Origin: Candidatus Aalborgicola lynettensis
GTDB taxonomy: Bacteria; Pseudomonadota; Gammaproteobacteria; Burkholderiales; Burkholderiaceae_C
Direction: 5' to 3'
Assembly: GCA_016719405.1 (NCBI GenBank)
Contig: JADJZE010000021.1
Coordinates: forward strand, 682,001 to 746,000
DNA: 64,000 nucleotides
In this document: positions 28,995 through 39,276 of the stretch, piece by piece
Position numbering within the stretch: the first letter of the stretch is position 1
Layout: every line of letters starts with the position of its first letter
Translations under genes and position numbers: made by a program
Notes under the pieces: model-generated
Told to the model about the DNA's origin: nothing
The model's database searches: none
What the model saw: the letters and a program-made list of their open reading frames with translations, nothing else

Positions 28995-29022
28995 TTGCCT
29001 GATTCTATTATTTTTGTACAAT
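28995..29022 (+). promoter_or_regulatory. Sigma70-like promoter of the TA operon at 29056
   Basis: TTGCCT, 16-bp spacer, TACAAT. Near-duplicate blocks gattctatta (29001) and gaatctatta (29023), 22 bp apart, flank the -10 box and may be repressor half-sites. Confidence 0.6.
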
Positions 29023-29055
29023 GAATCTATTAATATCCGACAGGAAAACGTAAAA

Positions 29056-29511
29056 ATGGCTACAACCACTGACACCATCGACCGGACTACCTTGGAGCAT
29101 TTAGTAGAAGCTGGCGCTATCCGTGGTGCCAGCATCGTGGGCCAGCCAGGTGGTTGGGGCGTTGTCTTTCAATACGGCTTGACCGAGCGCGTCCTTGCGG
29201 CCAGGCGCGGCGCGATCCGCAACTACCGCAGGTTTGAAACCCTGGTGGATTACCTCAAGAGCATAGGCATTGCCAAGTACCAGGTAGACGCCACCGGTTA
29301 CGCGCCGGTGGTTCCGGCATCCGACCGCAAGCGCACCGATGCCGCCCAGCGCATGAAGGACGCGCACGCGGCCGTAGCCTACCGTGACTGGCTGGAAGAC
29401 AAGGTTAAAACGGCCAGGGCTGGCCTGGTTGACGGCAGCAACAAGCCCATTTCGGATGCGCAATGGGCTGCTGAGCGCGCCCAGTGGGAGCGTGAGGCAA
29501 GCGGCGCGTGA
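29056..29511 (+). CDS. Antitoxin-like protein of a ParE/RelE TA pair
   Basis: 151 aa from the ATG at 29056. Contains HLVEAGAIRGASIVGQPGGWGVVFQYG and RRFETLVDYLKSIGIAKYQVD, a layout I associate with plasmid-type antitoxin/ParC-like proteins, followed by a charged helical C-terminus. Overlaps the downstream toxin by four bases (ATGA... in GCGTGAAAA), and has a promoter with repeated sites, both typical for the first gene of a TA operon. Confidence 0.7.
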   Translation: MATTTDTIDRTTLEHLVEAGAIRGASIVGQPGGWGVVFQYGLTERVLAARRGAIRNYRRFETLVDYLKSIGIAKYQVDATGYAPVVPASDRKRTDAAQRMKDAHAAVAYRDWLEDKVKTARAGLVDGSNKPISDAQWAAERAQWEREASGA

Positions 29512-29783
29512 AAAAGGTCGTTCGCCTAACGTCCTATCGCCAAAGTTTGCGGGATCTGTCCGCCCAAGTGGCCAAAGACAATCCCAGGGCCGCAGCCAGG
29601 CTGCGCATCAACATCGATGACCAGGTGAGTCAGCTTTCTGACCCCAACTTTCCGCGCAAGATTGGCCGCGTTAAGGGCACGTTCGAGCTGGTCGCGCACC
29701 CGAATTACATCGTGATTCTGGAAGAAAGCGACAAGATAGTAACGGTGTTGCTTGTCGCGCATGCACGTCAGCAATGGCCTTGA
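29508..29783 (+). CDS. RelE/ParE-family toxin
   Basis: 91 aa. KKVVRLTSYRQSLRDLSAQVAKDNPRAA is the usual amphipathic N-terminal helix region; GTFELVAHPNYIVILEESDKIVTVLLVAHARQQWP is the sheet with the terminal H/R-Q-WP signature common in RelE/ParE toxins. Starts with GTG overlapping the antitoxin end. The following 29784-30042 shows no gene. Confidence 0.9.
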   Translation: MKKVVRLTSYRQSLRDLSAQVAKDNPRAAARLRINIDDQVSQLSDPNFPRKIGRVKGTFELVAHPNYIVILEESDKIVTVLLVAHARQQWP

Positions 29784-30042
29784 TGAACGAATGACACCCT
29801 GCACCGACTTTGATAAGTAGCGCCAACAACGCCCGCCTGGAGGCGGACGTTGCGCAAATACTTGAAGATATTCCCGCTGGGGATGCAGCGGCTCGACAGT
29901 ATTTTTGCGCCCTGTCACTTGGTGACCATGGAAACAAGACTTCCCGCCCAGTACGCAGGGGCAGGCACCGATTGCGCCATGGCAAGTGCCTCGGTTAGTA
30001 TGGCAGCCGACCCCGCCAAGGGGCCATTGCCCCGTGCCCACC

Positions 30043-30873
30043 ATGACACACCTCACACGCTTTTTACGTTTTCTGGCCCTGATGGCGTTGGCCGGTGGGT
30101 GGCTGTGCGCCAGCATGGCCGCCCAGGCCGTAGGCATCAACTGTGGTGACAAGCCCATTCGCCTTGCGTTTTATGAATATGGCAACCTGTATTACCAGGA
30201 TAAGCAGCAGGCGCTGGGCATTGACAAGGATGTGGCCGACGAACTGATGCAGCGCAGCGGTTGCCGCTTTGATGTGCAGGAGATGGCACGGGCGCGCATT
30301 TGGGCCGATTTGGCCTCGGGGGACTTGGACATGAGTGTCTCTGGCATTGAGAACCCGGAACGGAACAAATTTGCCTGGTTTGCCCATTACCTGCGCATGA
30401 AAAACTACGCGGTGGTGCGTACAGACATTGCCCGCCAGGTGCAAACTGCCGCCAGTTTTTTGCAACAACCCCGGTTGCAGTTTGGTGCTGTGCGGGCATT
30501 CAAGCACGGTGTGGAGCAAGACCAATGGCTCGACGCATTGCGTGCCGCCCAGCGGGTGCAGGATAGTGCCAACGCGCAAACCCTGTTCAAAAAGCTCAAA
30601 GAGGGCCGAATCGACGCGCTGTTTTCGCAGCCACCGGTGTACCGCAAATACCTGCAGGATTTGGGGCTGCAAGGGCAGGTGGTGGTGCAGGACTGGACGC
30701 CGTCTGAAAAGGGAGTCGCGCACGGCCTGATTTTGGCCAAATCCCGCTTCAGTGAAGCGGACGCGCGCCAGTGGCAGGCGCTGGTAACCGGTTTGCGCAC
30801 CGATGGCACCCTCAAACGCATCTACAACCGCTACCTGCCTGCCGATGAAGCTGCGGCTTTGCTTGATTTTTAG
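30043..30873 (+). CDS. Periplasmic solute-binding protein (SBP_bac_3 type)
   Basis: 276 aa from the ATG at 30043. Signal peptide (LTRFLRFLALMALAGG, to AAQAVG), then the family-3 binding-protein pattern: RLAFYEYGNLYY, ALGIDKDVADELMQRSGC, ARIWADLASGDLDMSVSGI and a second lobe with GRIDALFSQPP. Six bases separate its stop from a hybrid kinase gene and no permease is near, so it probably serves as a periplasmic sensor for that kinase, as the fused domains of BvgS/EvgS do. Ligand unknown. Confidence 0.85.
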   Translation: MTHLTRFLRFLALMALAGGWLCASMAAQAVGINCGDKPIRLAFYEYGNLYYQDKQQALGIDKDVADELMQRSGCRFDVQEMARARIWADLASGDLDMSVSGIENPERNKFAWFAHYLRMKNYAVVRTDIARQVQTAASFLQQPRLQFGAVRAFKHGVEQDQWLDALRAAQRVQDSANAQTLFKKLKEGRIDALFSQPPVYRKYLQDLGLQGQVVVQDWTPSEKGVAHGLILAKSRFSEADARQWQALVTGLRTDGTLKRIYNRYLPADEAAALLDF

Positions 30874-30879
30874 GCCCCC

Positions 30880-33516
30880 GTGACATCCCCATCCCTGCAC
30901 CCGAACGCCGTTGCGGCGCCGTTGCGTAGACCGTTGGCACAGATTTTTCTGCGCAAGCTGGTGGGCGCCTATGTGTTGCTGGGCATTCTGATATTTGGGG
31001 TACAGCTGTTTGCCGAGTACCGCAACCACCGCGATCGCTTGGTGGCCGATCTGAAAACCATGGCAACCACTTTTGGCCCGGGCGCGGCGGCGGCGATGTG
31101 GGAGTTTCAGGAGTCGTCGTTGCAGTCCATGGTCAGCGGCATCGGGCTGCAAAGCGATGTGGTGTTGGTGCAAATCCGGGGCGCCACGGGCAGCCAGGGC
31201 TTTGACTGGCGCTCGCCCGACGGTGCCAAGCCGTCCGCCCAATTGCGGGTTGAGACCCCCTTGGTGGTGGTCGACCGCACGGGTAAATCGCGCGTGATTG
31301 GCACGCTGGAAATTGCCTCCAATGAAGACCGGCTGTGGGGGCGCTTGCGGGGCGTGGTGTGGTCCATCTTTCAGGTTGGGCTGGCCTTGATGCTGGCCAT
31401 GGGCGTGGTGGTGTGGTTGCTGGTCAATTGGCTGGTGGTGCGCCCGCTGCTGGACTTTTCCCGGCAGGTCAATGCCTTGGGGAGCGCGTCGGTGCAGGAT
31501 GTCATTCACCTCAAGCGCACCGATGTCAGCGAAATTGCCACCCTGCAGGCCGGTTTCAACCGCCTGATGCAGCAGGTGGGCGAGGACCAGAAGCGCATTG
31601 CCGACCACAATGCCAATCTGGAGCGCAAGGTGGCCGAGCGTACGCAGGATCTGGAAGCGGCCAACAAAGCCAAGGGCGAGTTCTTGGCCCGCATGAGCCA
31701 CGAAATTCGCACCCCCATGAACGCGGTGATTGGCCTGTCGCAACTGACCCTGCGTACCGAGTTGTCGGACCTGCAGCGCGATTACCTGCAAAAAGTGCTG
31801 GGCTCGGCGCAGGCCCTGCTGGGCATCATCAACGACATTCTTGATTTTTCCAAAATCGAGGCCGGCAAACTCACGCTGGAAACCATTGAACTGGACCTGA
31901 AACGGGTGCTGGAGAACCTGTTCAATGTGGTGAGTTTGAAGGCCGATGAAAAAGGCCTGTCGCTGGTGCAGTCACTGGCGGACGACGTGCCCACGCAACT
32001 GCTGGGTGACCCGATGCGCCTGGGGCAGGTCCTGCTCAATCTGGTGGGCAACGCCATCAAATTTACCGCGCAGGGTGAGGTGGCCGTTTCGGTGACGCTG
32101 GTGCAGCGCCAGGCGGACCAGGTGCGCCTGCGCTTTTGTGTGCAAGACAGCGGCATTGGCATGACCGAGCAAGAGCAGCAGGGCCTGTTCCAGCTGTTCC
32201 ACCAGGCCGATGGCTCGGTGACCCGCCGCTTTGGCGGCACCGGCCTGGGGCTGGCCATTACCAGGCAACTGGTGGAGTTGATGCACGGGCGCGTATGGGT
32301 GGAGAGCGCGCCGCAGCAAGGCAGCCAGTTTTATTTTGAAGTGGACCTGGGGGTCAACGGCGAGGCGCCGCGGCGCGTGGAGCGCAGGGTGCTGGACGCC
32401 AGTGACACGCAGGGCCGGCGCAAAACCGATGGCATTGCCGGGGCGCGGGTGCTGCTGGTGGAAGACAACGCCATTAACCAGCTGGTGGCACGCAATTTTC
32501 TCGAAATCAATGGCGTGCAGGTTGATATTGCCAGCAACGGTGCCGAAGGTGTCGATATGGCGCTCCAGGGGCACTATGCGCTGGTGTTGATGGACATTCA
32601 GATGCCGGTAATGGACGGTTTGACCGCCGCGCGCACCATCCGCGCAACGCCCGGGTTTGGGGACTTGCCGATTGTTGCCATGACCGCCAACGCCATGGTC
32701 ACCGACCACCAAAACAGCCTGGATGCCGGCATGAACGACCACATTACCAAACCCATCGACCAGAACCAACTCACCGACACCCTGCTGCGCTGGATTGCGC
32801 CGCCTGCGCCTGGGGCGGTCCGGACGCGGTCCACGCCACCGACACCGGCACCGGCGGTGGTGCCCCCGGACAGCGCCGACGCCGGCCACACGGGCGATCT
32901 TCCCGCCAGTGCAGAACTCGACACCCAGCGGGGGCTGATGCAGGTCGGCGGATCGGTGGATTTGTACCGCAAACTGTTGCAGAACTTTCTGCAACTGCAT
33001 GCCCAGGAGGCTGACCATATTGCCAGTGCCTGGGCACAGGGCGAGGCCGACGACGCCCGCCGCATGGCCCACACGGTCAAGGGTACCGCGGCGACGTTGG
33101 GGGCATACACCTTGTCCCGGCACGCAGCCGCGTTGGAAACGGCCGTTCTCCAGCACGACGGTGCAGCAGTGCAGGCGGCGCTGGCGCCCGTACAAGCCGC
33201 TCTGCAGGCCTTGTGTGCCGATCTGCAGACCTATTTCTCAAGCCGGGCGGTTGCCCAGCCGCGGGTGCAGCGCGAGGCTACACCGGCTGAGCACGCGGCC
33301 TTGTTGCAAGGGCTGCAGCGGCTGGCACCTTTGTTGGGTGCTGCCAATCTGGAAGCCATTGGCGTGGCCGCGCAGTTGGGGCAGACGCTGGCGCAGTCCC
33401 CATGGTCAGAGACCCTGGAAACCCTGCAGGGCCAGATTGGCAATATGGACTTTGCGGCCGCCCAGTCCCATGTCAACGACTGGCTGCAGCGCCTGGGGAT
33501 ACACCCTGCCGTGTGA
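30880..33516 (+). CDS. Hybrid sensor histidine kinase with REC and Hpt domains
   Basis: 878 aa, GTG start. Two membrane helices (about 22-45 and 162-187) enclose a periplasmic loop; then HAMP, HisKA with His274 in SHEIRTP, HATPase_c ([14 protein letters not shown]), a receiver with Asp572 in LMDIQMPV, and an Hpt domain with His731 in HTVKGT. This is a complete in-protein phosphorelay; the final response regulator is not adjacent. Probably takes its signal from the co-transcribed binding protein. Confidence 0.95.
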   Translation: MTSPSLHPNAVAAPLRRPLAQIFLRKLVGAYVLLGILIFGVQLFAEYRNHRDRLVADLKTMATTFGPGAAAAMWEFQESSLQSMVSGIGLQSDVVLVQIRGATGSQGFDWRSPDGAKPSAQLRVETPLVVVDRTGKSRVIGTLEIASNEDRLWGRLRGVVWSIFQVGLALMLAMGVVVWLLVNWLVVRPLLDFSRQVNALGSASVQDVIHLKRTDVSEIATLQAGFNRLMQQVGEDQKRIADHNANLERKVAERTQDLEAANKAKGEFLARMSHEIRTPMNAVIGLSQLTLRTELSDLQRDYLQKVLGSAQALLGIINDILDFSKIEAGKLTLETIELDLKRVLENLFNVVSLKADEKGLSLVQSLADDVPTQLLGDPMRLGQVLLNLVGNAIKFTAQGEVAVSVTLVQRQADQVRLRFCVQDSGIGMTEQEQQGLFQLFHQADGSVTRRFGGTGLGLAITRQLVELMHGRVWVESAPQQGSQFYFEVDLGVNGEAPRRVERRVLDASDTQGRRKTDGIAGARVLLVEDNAINQLVARNFLEINGVQVDIASNGAEGVDMALQGHYALVLMDIQMPVMDGLTAARTIRATPGFGDLPIVAMTANAMVTDHQNSLDAGMNDHITKPIDQNQLTDTLLRWIAPPAPGAVRTRSTPPTPAPAVVPPDSADAGHTGDLPASAELDTQRGLMQVGGSVDLYRKLLQNFLQLHAQEADHIASAWAQGEADDARRMAHTVKGTAATLGAYTLSRHAAALETAVLQHDGAAVQAALAPVQAALQALCADLQTYFSSRAVAQPRVQREATPAEHAALLQGLQRLAPLLGAANLEAIGVAAQLGQTLAQSPWSETLETLQGQIGNMDFAAAQSHVNDWLQRLGIHPAV

Positions 33517-33539
33517 CGTGCGCGCCCGGCCAACCGGCG

Positions 33540-33794
33540 CTACGGGTTGCCCAGTGCCACCTGCAGGTGGTGCGCACAACGGCGCAGGGCGTCACACGGC
33601 GAGTGGCTGGCCGTTTCCAGGCAGTGCTGGGCATACAGGGGGTCGGCGCGCAGGCGCACCGGGTCGATCCAGCGGCCTTGGCCCGCCATCAGCCATTTGA
33701 AATCCACTTCAATCAGGACGTCGGCAGCGCAGTCGGTGTCCCATGTGGCATAGGCGTGGGATGCGCCTGCGGGTTCGTCGGTTTGCGTGTACAT
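33540..33794 (-). CDS. Small hypothetical protein, 84 aa
   Basis: Starts MYTQTDEPAGASHAYATWDTD at 33794; contains a two-cysteine body (DCAADVLIEVDFKWLMAGQG, QHCLETASHSPCDALRRC). The IEVDFKWLMAGQG segment resembles small conserved Comamonadaceae proteins as I recall them. No signal peptide. Convergent with the kinase gene. Confidence 0.55.
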   Translation of the reverse strand: MYTQTDEPAGASHAYATWDTDCAADVLIEVDFKWLMAGQGRWIDPVRLRADPLYAQHCLETASHSPCDALRRCAHHLQVALGNP

Positions 33795-33907
33795 GGTGGG
33801 CTCCAGCGTCCGGCGCAAAACGTGGTGTTTGCGTCTGCAGGAAACTATAGGATCCGGGCCATGCGGCATTGCCCGCAGAAAGGCCTGAAAACCGGGTCTT
33901 TCCGGGC

Positions 33908-34393
33908 TTATGTCGCCAGCACGGCCTCAATGTCTTTGGCCAGGCTTTGTGGCGTATCGGTGGGTGCATAACGCCGGATGACCTGGCCGTCGCGCCCGAC
34001 CAGAAATTTGGTGAAGTTCCATTTGATGGCCTTGGTGCCCAGCAGGCCGGGGGCCTCTTTGCAGAGCCATTGGTACAGCGGGTGTGCATCGCCCCCATTG
34101 ACGTCAATCTTGGCCATCATCGGAAAGCTCACACCGTAATTTAGCTGGCAAAACGACGCAATTTCGTCGTTGCTGCCCTTGTCCTGCGCACCAAACTGGT
34201 TGCAGGGGAACCCCAGCACCACCAGGCCCTTGGCGCCATAGGCTTTGTGCAGTTCTTCCAGGCCCGCAAACTGGGGCGTGAAACCGCAGGCACTGGCGGT
34301 GTTGACAATCAGCATCGGTTTGCCCGCGTATTGTTTCAGGGCAACGGGTTTGCCGGTGGTGGAGAGGGCTTCAAAATCGTAAATGGTGGTCAT
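33908..34393 (-). CDS. Glutathione peroxidase family protein
   Basis: 161 aa from the ATG at 34393. Peroxidatic Cys36 in NTASACGFTPQ, with the Gln of VVLGFPCNQFG and the Trp/Asn of IKWNFTKFLV completing the catalytic tetrad. Cys in place of selenocysteine means a thioredoxin- or glutathione-dependent thiol peroxidase reducing hydroperoxides in the cytoplasm. A longer frame upstream is not conserved in appearance. Confidence 0.95.
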   Translation of the reverse strand: MTTIYDFEALSTTGKPVALKQYAGKPMLIVNTASACGFTPQFAGLEELHKAYGAKGLVVLGFPCNQFGAQDKGSNDEIASFCQLNYGVSFPMMAKIDVNGGDAHPLYQWLCKEAPGLLGTKAIKWNFTKFLVGRDGQVIRRYAPTDTPQSLAKDIEAVLAT

Positions 34394-34578
34394 GGATAAA
34401 GGTGATGAAGGTGAGGGTGAATGAAACGGGGTCAACGCTGCGCACCATAGCAGCGAACGAAAAACACCTGTGGGCGCATGCTTTTTCTGCGGCGATGCAC
34501 TACCCCGTCGCGGGGAGGTTCCGGCGGGTCTGCCGCGCTGCACAGCAAGACACGCCAGAGCGGTCGCGCCAGCCCGGG

Positions 34579-35466
34579 CTAATGGGGTGGGGTGTGCTGC
34601 GTCTTGAACGGTACCGCCGCCAGCAGGGCAGCCAGTACCACCAATGCACCACCTAGCAGGGTGCGGGTGCCGAGTTCTCCGGCCCCCAGCCAGGCGGCCG
34701 AGGCGCTGGCAAACACCACTTCGGACAGCATGATGACCGACGTGGTGTTGGCGCTCAGGCGTGCCGCGCCGTATTGCAGGCCCATATTGCCGGCCAGAAA
34801 CATCAGACTCATGGCACCCACCCACAGGGGCCATGCGCCCTGCACCGGTGGCAGTGCGGGCACCATTGCGGCTTGTGCACCCAACAACGCGGTCAGGCTG
34901 GCCAGGAGGGAACCGCCGGCAAACATGGCCAGCATGCTGGAACTGGTGGCTTGCTGGTGCAGGCGGCGCAGCATGATGTTGGTCAGGGCAAAACAAAAGC
35001 CGCCCATCAAGGCCAGGCCGTCGGCCATGGTGCTGGGCCACGGCCAGGGCGACTGTGGGGACTTGAGAACAATCACCACCCCGGTCAGTGCCAGCGCCAG
35101 GCGGGCCAGTGCAGCCGCGCCGGGCTTTTCACCCAACAAGGGCCAGGCCAGCAGCACCACCCAAGCCGGCATCAGGTAGAACAGCAACACGGCACGCACC
35201 ACGTCGCCCACGGTCACGGCCCAGTTGAAGCCCACGTTGGTCAGGCCCGAAGCCAGCAGCAAAATCCACAATCCGGGTTGGTGCCCAAAGGCGCGCCAGG
35301 CGTTTGGGCGCACCGCCAGCAAGACCAGCACTGCAAAGGTGTAAATCAGCGCGGTAGACCACAAGGGGTGTACACCCAGATCCTGCAACTGGCGAAACGG
35401 CCACCACGAAACGCCCCAGGTAAAGGCATTGCCCAGCAGCGCCAGCGCCGCCAGTGCGCTAGCCAT
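34579..35466 (-). CDS. EamA/DMT-family transporter
   Basis: 295 aa from the ATG at 35466, ten predicted membrane helices in two EamA halves (GVSWWPFRQLQDLG at the start; LWVGAMSLMFLAGNMGLQYGAARL and LGAGELGTRTLLGGALVVLAALL in the second half). Probably a metabolite exporter; substrate not predictable. Its start overlaps the lplT stop by eight bases, so the two are translationally coupled. Confidence 0.85.
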   Translation of the reverse strand: MASALAALALLGNAFTWGVSWWPFRQLQDLGVHPLWSTALIYTFAVLVLLAVRPNAWRAFGHQPGLWILLLASGLTNVGFNWAVTVGDVVRAVLLFYLMPAWVVLLAWPLLGEKPGAAALARLALALTGVVIVLKSPQSPWPWPSTMADGLALMGGFCFALTNIMLRRLHQQATSSSMLAMFAGGSLLASLTALLGAQAAMVPALPPVQGAWPLWVGAMSLMFLAGNMGLQYGAARLSANTTSVIMLSEVVFASASAAWLGAGELGTRTLLGGALVVLAALLAAVPFKTQHTPPH

Positions 35467-36742
35467 GCAGGTTGTCGTTGCGGGCGATGTCGAGCAAATG
35501 CTGCACTTCGGCACCGTGCTCGCGGCAGTTGCGTGCGTGCCAGCGTTTGATAATCCACATGAACCCTGCCACCACCATGCCAAATACGGTAATGGCACCA
35601 AACGCCGACAAGCCCATGCCGGTGGAGAAGCTATAGAAGAACCCCAGGCCCAGAATGCAGGCTTGTTCGTTGAAGTTTTGCACCGCAATGGAGCGCCCGG
35701 CGCCCATCAGGTTGTGGCCCCGGTGCTGCAGCAGCGCATTCATGGGCACCACCAGAAATCCGCCCAGGCCTCCCAGCAGGATCAGAAACGGCGCTGCCAC
35801 CCACACGTTGGTGATGAAGTTGAGCAAGATGACCAGCAAACCCATGCCAATGCCCAGCGGCAGCACATGGATGGCGTGTTCCAGCCGCATGCGCATCGAT
35901 GCGGCCACCGCACCGGCTGCGGTGCCAATGGCCACCACACCCACCAGGGCCGAGGCCTGCGTCACGGTATAGCCCAGCGCCGCTGCTGCCCAGGCCAGCA
36001 CGATGTAGCGCAGGTTGCCACTCACGCCCCAGAAAAGGGTGGTGGTGCCCAGCGAAATCTGGCCCAGCCGGTCACGCCACAGGCGCATATTGCAGTGCCA
36101 GAAATCGGGCAGCAAAGTCACCAGATTGGTGGGCAGCGCCCGCATGGGCACGCCGGTCAGCGGAATACGGGTGTTGAACCAAGCCGCCAGCACGTAGACA
36201 AAAATCAGCACGCTGATGGCCGCTTCGGGTGCGGTGTCGATGCCGGTATCGATCAGCGGAATGTCCAGCGCCAGCAGTGGCGACGCCATGGCATGGCTGA
36301 CCAGTTGCCCGCCCAATAACACCCCCAGGATGATGGAGGCAATGGTCAGGCCCTCAATCCAGCCATTGGCCTTGACCAGTTGCGAGGCCGGTAACAGCTC
36401 GGTCAGGATGCCGTATTTGGCCGGTGAGTAGGCGGCCGCACCCAGGCCCACAATGGCATAGGCCATCAGCGGATGGGTACCAAACAGCATCATCAGGCAA
36501 CCCACGATCTTGATGCCGTTGCTGTACAGCATCACTTTGCCCTTGGGCATGGAGTCGGCAAAGGCCCCTACAAACGGAGCCAAAACCACATAAAACAGCG
36601 CAAACATGGGTACCAACGCGGCTTGCTGCCACTCGGGTGCGCCACTGGTTCGCAGCAGTTGGACGGCCCCGACAAACAGGGCGTTGTCCGCCAGCGAGCT
36701 GAAAAACTGCGCCGACATGATGGTGTAAAAGCCGCGTTTCAT
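35459..36742 (-). CDS. lplT: Lysophospholipid transporter LplT (MFS)
   Basis: 427 aa, twelve predicted helices. The start [27 protein letters not shown] and the segments [27 protein letters not shown] and [19 protein letters not shown] are characteristic of LplT, which flips lysophospholipids inward for re-acylation. In E. coli it is next to aas; here it pairs with an EamA transporter instead. Divergent from alr. Confidence 0.92.
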   Translation of the reverse strand: MKRGFYTIMSAQFFSSLADNALFVGAVQLLRTSGAPEWQQAALVPMFALFYVVLAPFVGAFADSMPKGKVMLYSNGIKIVGCLMMLFGTHPLMAYAIVGLGAAAYSPAKYGILTELLPASQLVKANGWIEGLTIASIILGVLLGGQLVSHAMASPLLALDIPLIDTGIDTAPEAAISVLIFVYVLAAWFNTRIPLTGVPMRALPTNLVTLLPDFWHCNMRLWRDRLGQISLGTTTLFWGVSGNLRYIVLAWAAAALGYTVTQASALVGVVAIGTAAGAVAASMRMRLEHAIHVLPLGIGMGLLVILLNFITNVWVAAPFLILLGGLGGFLVVPMNALLQHRGHNLMGAGRSIAVQNFNEQACILGLGFFYSFSTGMGLSAFGAITVFGMVVAGFMWIIKRWHARNCREHGAEVQHLLDIARNDNLHG

Positions 36743-36870
36743 GCGTGGGGCGCGTGTGCACGGGACTGGCCGGTGCACCCAATGTTGTGGTGTGTCTCCA
36801 TATAGCGGTGGGTTATAGCATGCCCGGCGGTGTCAGAATCTACGCTCCAGTTTCACCCCCCACTTGCTCC

Positions 36871-37995
36871 ATGCCGCGCCCCATCCTTGCCACCATTCAT
36901 ACCGCCGCCCTGCGCCACAACCTGGAGCGCGCCCGCCGCGCCGGTGGTGATGCACGGGTATGGGCGGTGGTCAAAGCGAATGCCTATGGCCACGGCATCG
37001 AGCGGGTGTTTGAGGGTTTTCGCGCTGCGGACGGCTTTGCCTTGCTGGACCTCGACGAGGCCCAACGGGTGCGCCAGCTGGGCTGGCGCGGGCCCATATT
37101 GCTGCTCGAAGGGGTGTTTGCGTTGCGCGATCTGGAACTGTGTTCGCGCCTGGAGTTGTGGCACACCGTGCACTGCACCGAGCAGATTGACATGCTGGCC
37201 GCGCACAAAACCAATGTGCCCCAGCGCGTGTTCCTCAAAATGAATTCGGGCATGAACCGCCTGGGTTTTGCGCCGGAGCGTTACCGCTCGGCCTGGACGC
37301 GGCTCAACGCGCTGCCCCAGGTGGACGAAATATCGCTGATGACCCACTTCAGTGATGCCGATGGTCCCCGGGGCGTGGCGCAGCAAATGGCGCGCTTTGC
37401 TGCCATTACGCGCGACCTGCCGGGCGAACGTTCGCTGTGCAACAGCGCCGCCTTGTTGCGCCACGCGGTCGATCCCATGGCCGCGGCCACCGACCCGCAA
37501 ACCCTGGTGGTGTCGGACTGGGTGCGCCCTGGCATTGCCCTGTATGGCAGTGCGCCCGACTATCCCCAGCACACTGCCGCCCACTGGGATTTGCAGCCGA
37601 CCATGACACTTGCTGCGAAAATAATAGCTATTCAGGCAATACAGACGGGCGGAAGTGTCGGTTATGGCTCCACGTTTGTGGCCGACCAACCGATGCGTAT
37701 CGGTGTGGTAGCCTGCGGCTATGCGGATGGGTATCCCCGCAGTTGCCCGACTGGAACGCCGGTTCTGGTCGATGGTGTGCCCACCCGCACACTGGGGCGT
37801 GTCAGCATGGACATGATTGCGGTGGACCTGAGCGATGTACCGCAGGCCGGCATGGGCAGTACCGCCACATTGTGGGGGCGGGCGGCCAATGGCGCGGTGC
37901 TGCCGATCGATGCAGTCGCGGCCATGGCCGGCACGGTCGGGTATGAATTGATGTGTGCGTTGGCGCAACGGGTGCCGGTGGAGGTTTCTGAATGA
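36871..37995 (+). CDS. alr: Alanine racemase
   Basis: 374 aa from the ATG at 36871. PLP-binding Lys35 in [10 protein letters not shown], the second catalytic Tyr in SVGYGSTF, and GRVSMDM for PLP phosphate binding. Produces D-alanine for peptidoglycan. Its stop overlaps the next gene by four bases (ATGA). As I recall, alr often neighbours lplT and radA in Burkholderiales, as here. Confidence 0.96.
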   Translation: MPRPILATIHTAALRHNLERARRAGGDARVWAVVKANAYGHGIERVFEGFRAADGFALLDLDEAQRVRQLGWRGPILLLEGVFALRDLELCSRLELWHTVHCTEQIDMLAAHKTNVPQRVFLKMNSGMNRLGFAPERYRSAWTRLNALPQVDEISLMTHFSDADGPRGVAQQMARFAAITRDLPGERSLCNSAALLRHAVDPMAAATDPQTLVVSDWVRPGIALYGSAPDYPQHTAAHWDLQPTMTLAAKIIAIQAIQTGGSVGYGSTFVADQPMRIGVVACGYADGYPRSCPTGTPVLVDGVPTRTLGRVSMDMIAVDLSDVPQAGMGSTATLWGRAANGAVLPIDAVAAMAGTVGYELMCALAQRVPVEVSE

Positions 37996-39215
37996 TGAAA
38001 TATGTACCGATTCCGGTTGCCATGCTGGAGGTGGGCAAACCCCTGCCGGTGGATGTGTGGAGCGCCACCGGGCAGTTGCTGCTGCGCAAGGGGCAGCCGG
38101 TTGTTTCGGAAGACCACCGTGCCAAGCTGCACGCCCACAACGCCTCGACCACACCCGGCGACGGCATGGCCTGGCAACGCAGTTACGAACGCATGGTGCA
38201 TGCCATGTTGCGTGACGGGGTGGACGTGCGCGACATTGCCCGCGCCCCCATGCCCAGCGAAATCCGCGAAAGTGACTACGTTGTAGGCACCCGGGTGGTG
38301 GGGGGCTGGCTGGATTTGCAGGAAATGCTGCGTGGCATCCTGTACCAGGGCGGGCTGGCCGTGCAACCGCTGCACCGCCTCGCCGGTATCCGTGACAAGG
38401 CACTGGCCTTGCTGCAGCAAGACCCCGACGACAGCCTGTTTTGCCTGTTCCAAGCCCTGGCCGATGACAGCCTGGGTTACAGCGCCACACACGCTTTGCT
38501 GTGCGCGGTAGTGTGTGAGCTGACGGCGCAGAAACTGAACCTGGATGCAACCCTGCGCAGTTCCCTGTTCAACGCCGCCCTCACCATGAACGTGGGTATG
38601 GCGCGCGACCAGGACAGTCTGGCCCGCCAGCAGGGCGCGCCTACCGATTGGCAGCGCACCCTGATACAGGACCACCCGCGCATTGGCGCCGATATGCTGG
38701 GCGCGCTGGGGGTGGATGATCTGGACTGGCTGGACATCGTGCGCCACCACCATGCGCCACTGGCGGCCGATGCCTTGCCAGCTACGGACATCGCCCGGCG
38801 CATCATTCACCTGGCTGACAGCTTTGTGGCCAAAACTGCGGCGCGCAAAACCCGCGTCTCACAGGCGCCGATCAAGGCCGTCAAATCCATGGTCCTGGGC
38901 GCGCAGGAAGACGGGTTGGGTCTGGCGTCGGCCATGGCGCAGGCGGTGGGGTTTTACCCGCCGGGTAGTTATGTGCTGTTGCTCAACGGAGAAACGGCCG
39001 TGTCGGTGCAGCGCGGCGAACGGGCCAATACACCCTGGGTCATTGGCATTCTGGACAAGGATGGCTTGCCGCTGAGCCGGTACGCCGTCAGGGATACGCG
39101 CAAGGTGGAGTTTTCCATCCAGACCCCGGTGAGTTTTGAAAACATACAGGTCGCGGTGAGCCTGGACAAAGTGCGCCGGGTACGGAAAACCTTGGCCGGG
39201 ACGGCTGGCGCGTGA
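37992..39215 (+). CDS. HD-GYP-like protein with altered metal-site residues
   Basis: 407 aa. An N-terminal DUF3391-like part, then an HD-domain-like core: [11 protein letters not shown], then [13 protein letters not shown] where HDIG is expected, then [10 protein letters not shown] and VRHHHAPL. The HD dyad appears replaced by MN, so c-di-GMP hydrolysis is doubtful. The C-terminus ([17 protein letters not shown]) keeps the usual PilZ-like or beta extension. Coupled to alr by ATGA and followed by a diguanylate cyclase gene. Confidence 0.75.
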   Translation: MMKYVPIPVAMLEVGKPLPVDVWSATGQLLLRKGQPVVSEDHRAKLHAHNASTTPGDGMAWQRSYERMVHAMLRDGVDVRDIARAPMPSEIRESDYVVGTRVVGGWLDLQEMLRGILYQGGLAVQPLHRLAGIRDKALALLQQDPDDSLFCLFQALADDSLGYSATHALLCAVVCELTAQKLNLDATLRSSLFNAALTMNVGMARDQDSLARQQGAPTDWQRTLIQDHPRIGADMLGALGVDDLDWLDIVRHHHAPLAADALPATDIARRIIHLADSFVAKTAARKTRVSQAPIKAVKSMVLGAQEDGLGLASAMAQAVGFYPPGSYVLLLNGETAVSVQRGERANTPWVIGILDKDGLPLSRYAVRDTRKVEFSIQTPVSFENIQVAVSLDKVRRVRKTLAGTAGA

Positions 39216-39276
39216 AAACCTGCACCGCCCGGACCAGGTGTGCCGCTCCCGCATGGCCGCACTGGGAGTACGGGGC

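Noticed and set aside
29784..30042. Short plus-strand frames between the TA pair and the binding-protein gene
   Set aside because: No family resemblance and composition of leader or shadow sequence.
37609..37660. A patch in alr (aaaataatagctattcaggca) resembling the palindromic repeat
   Set aside because: Only about ten bases match, the hairpin is absent, and the protein has normal length and motifs here; chance similarity is enough.
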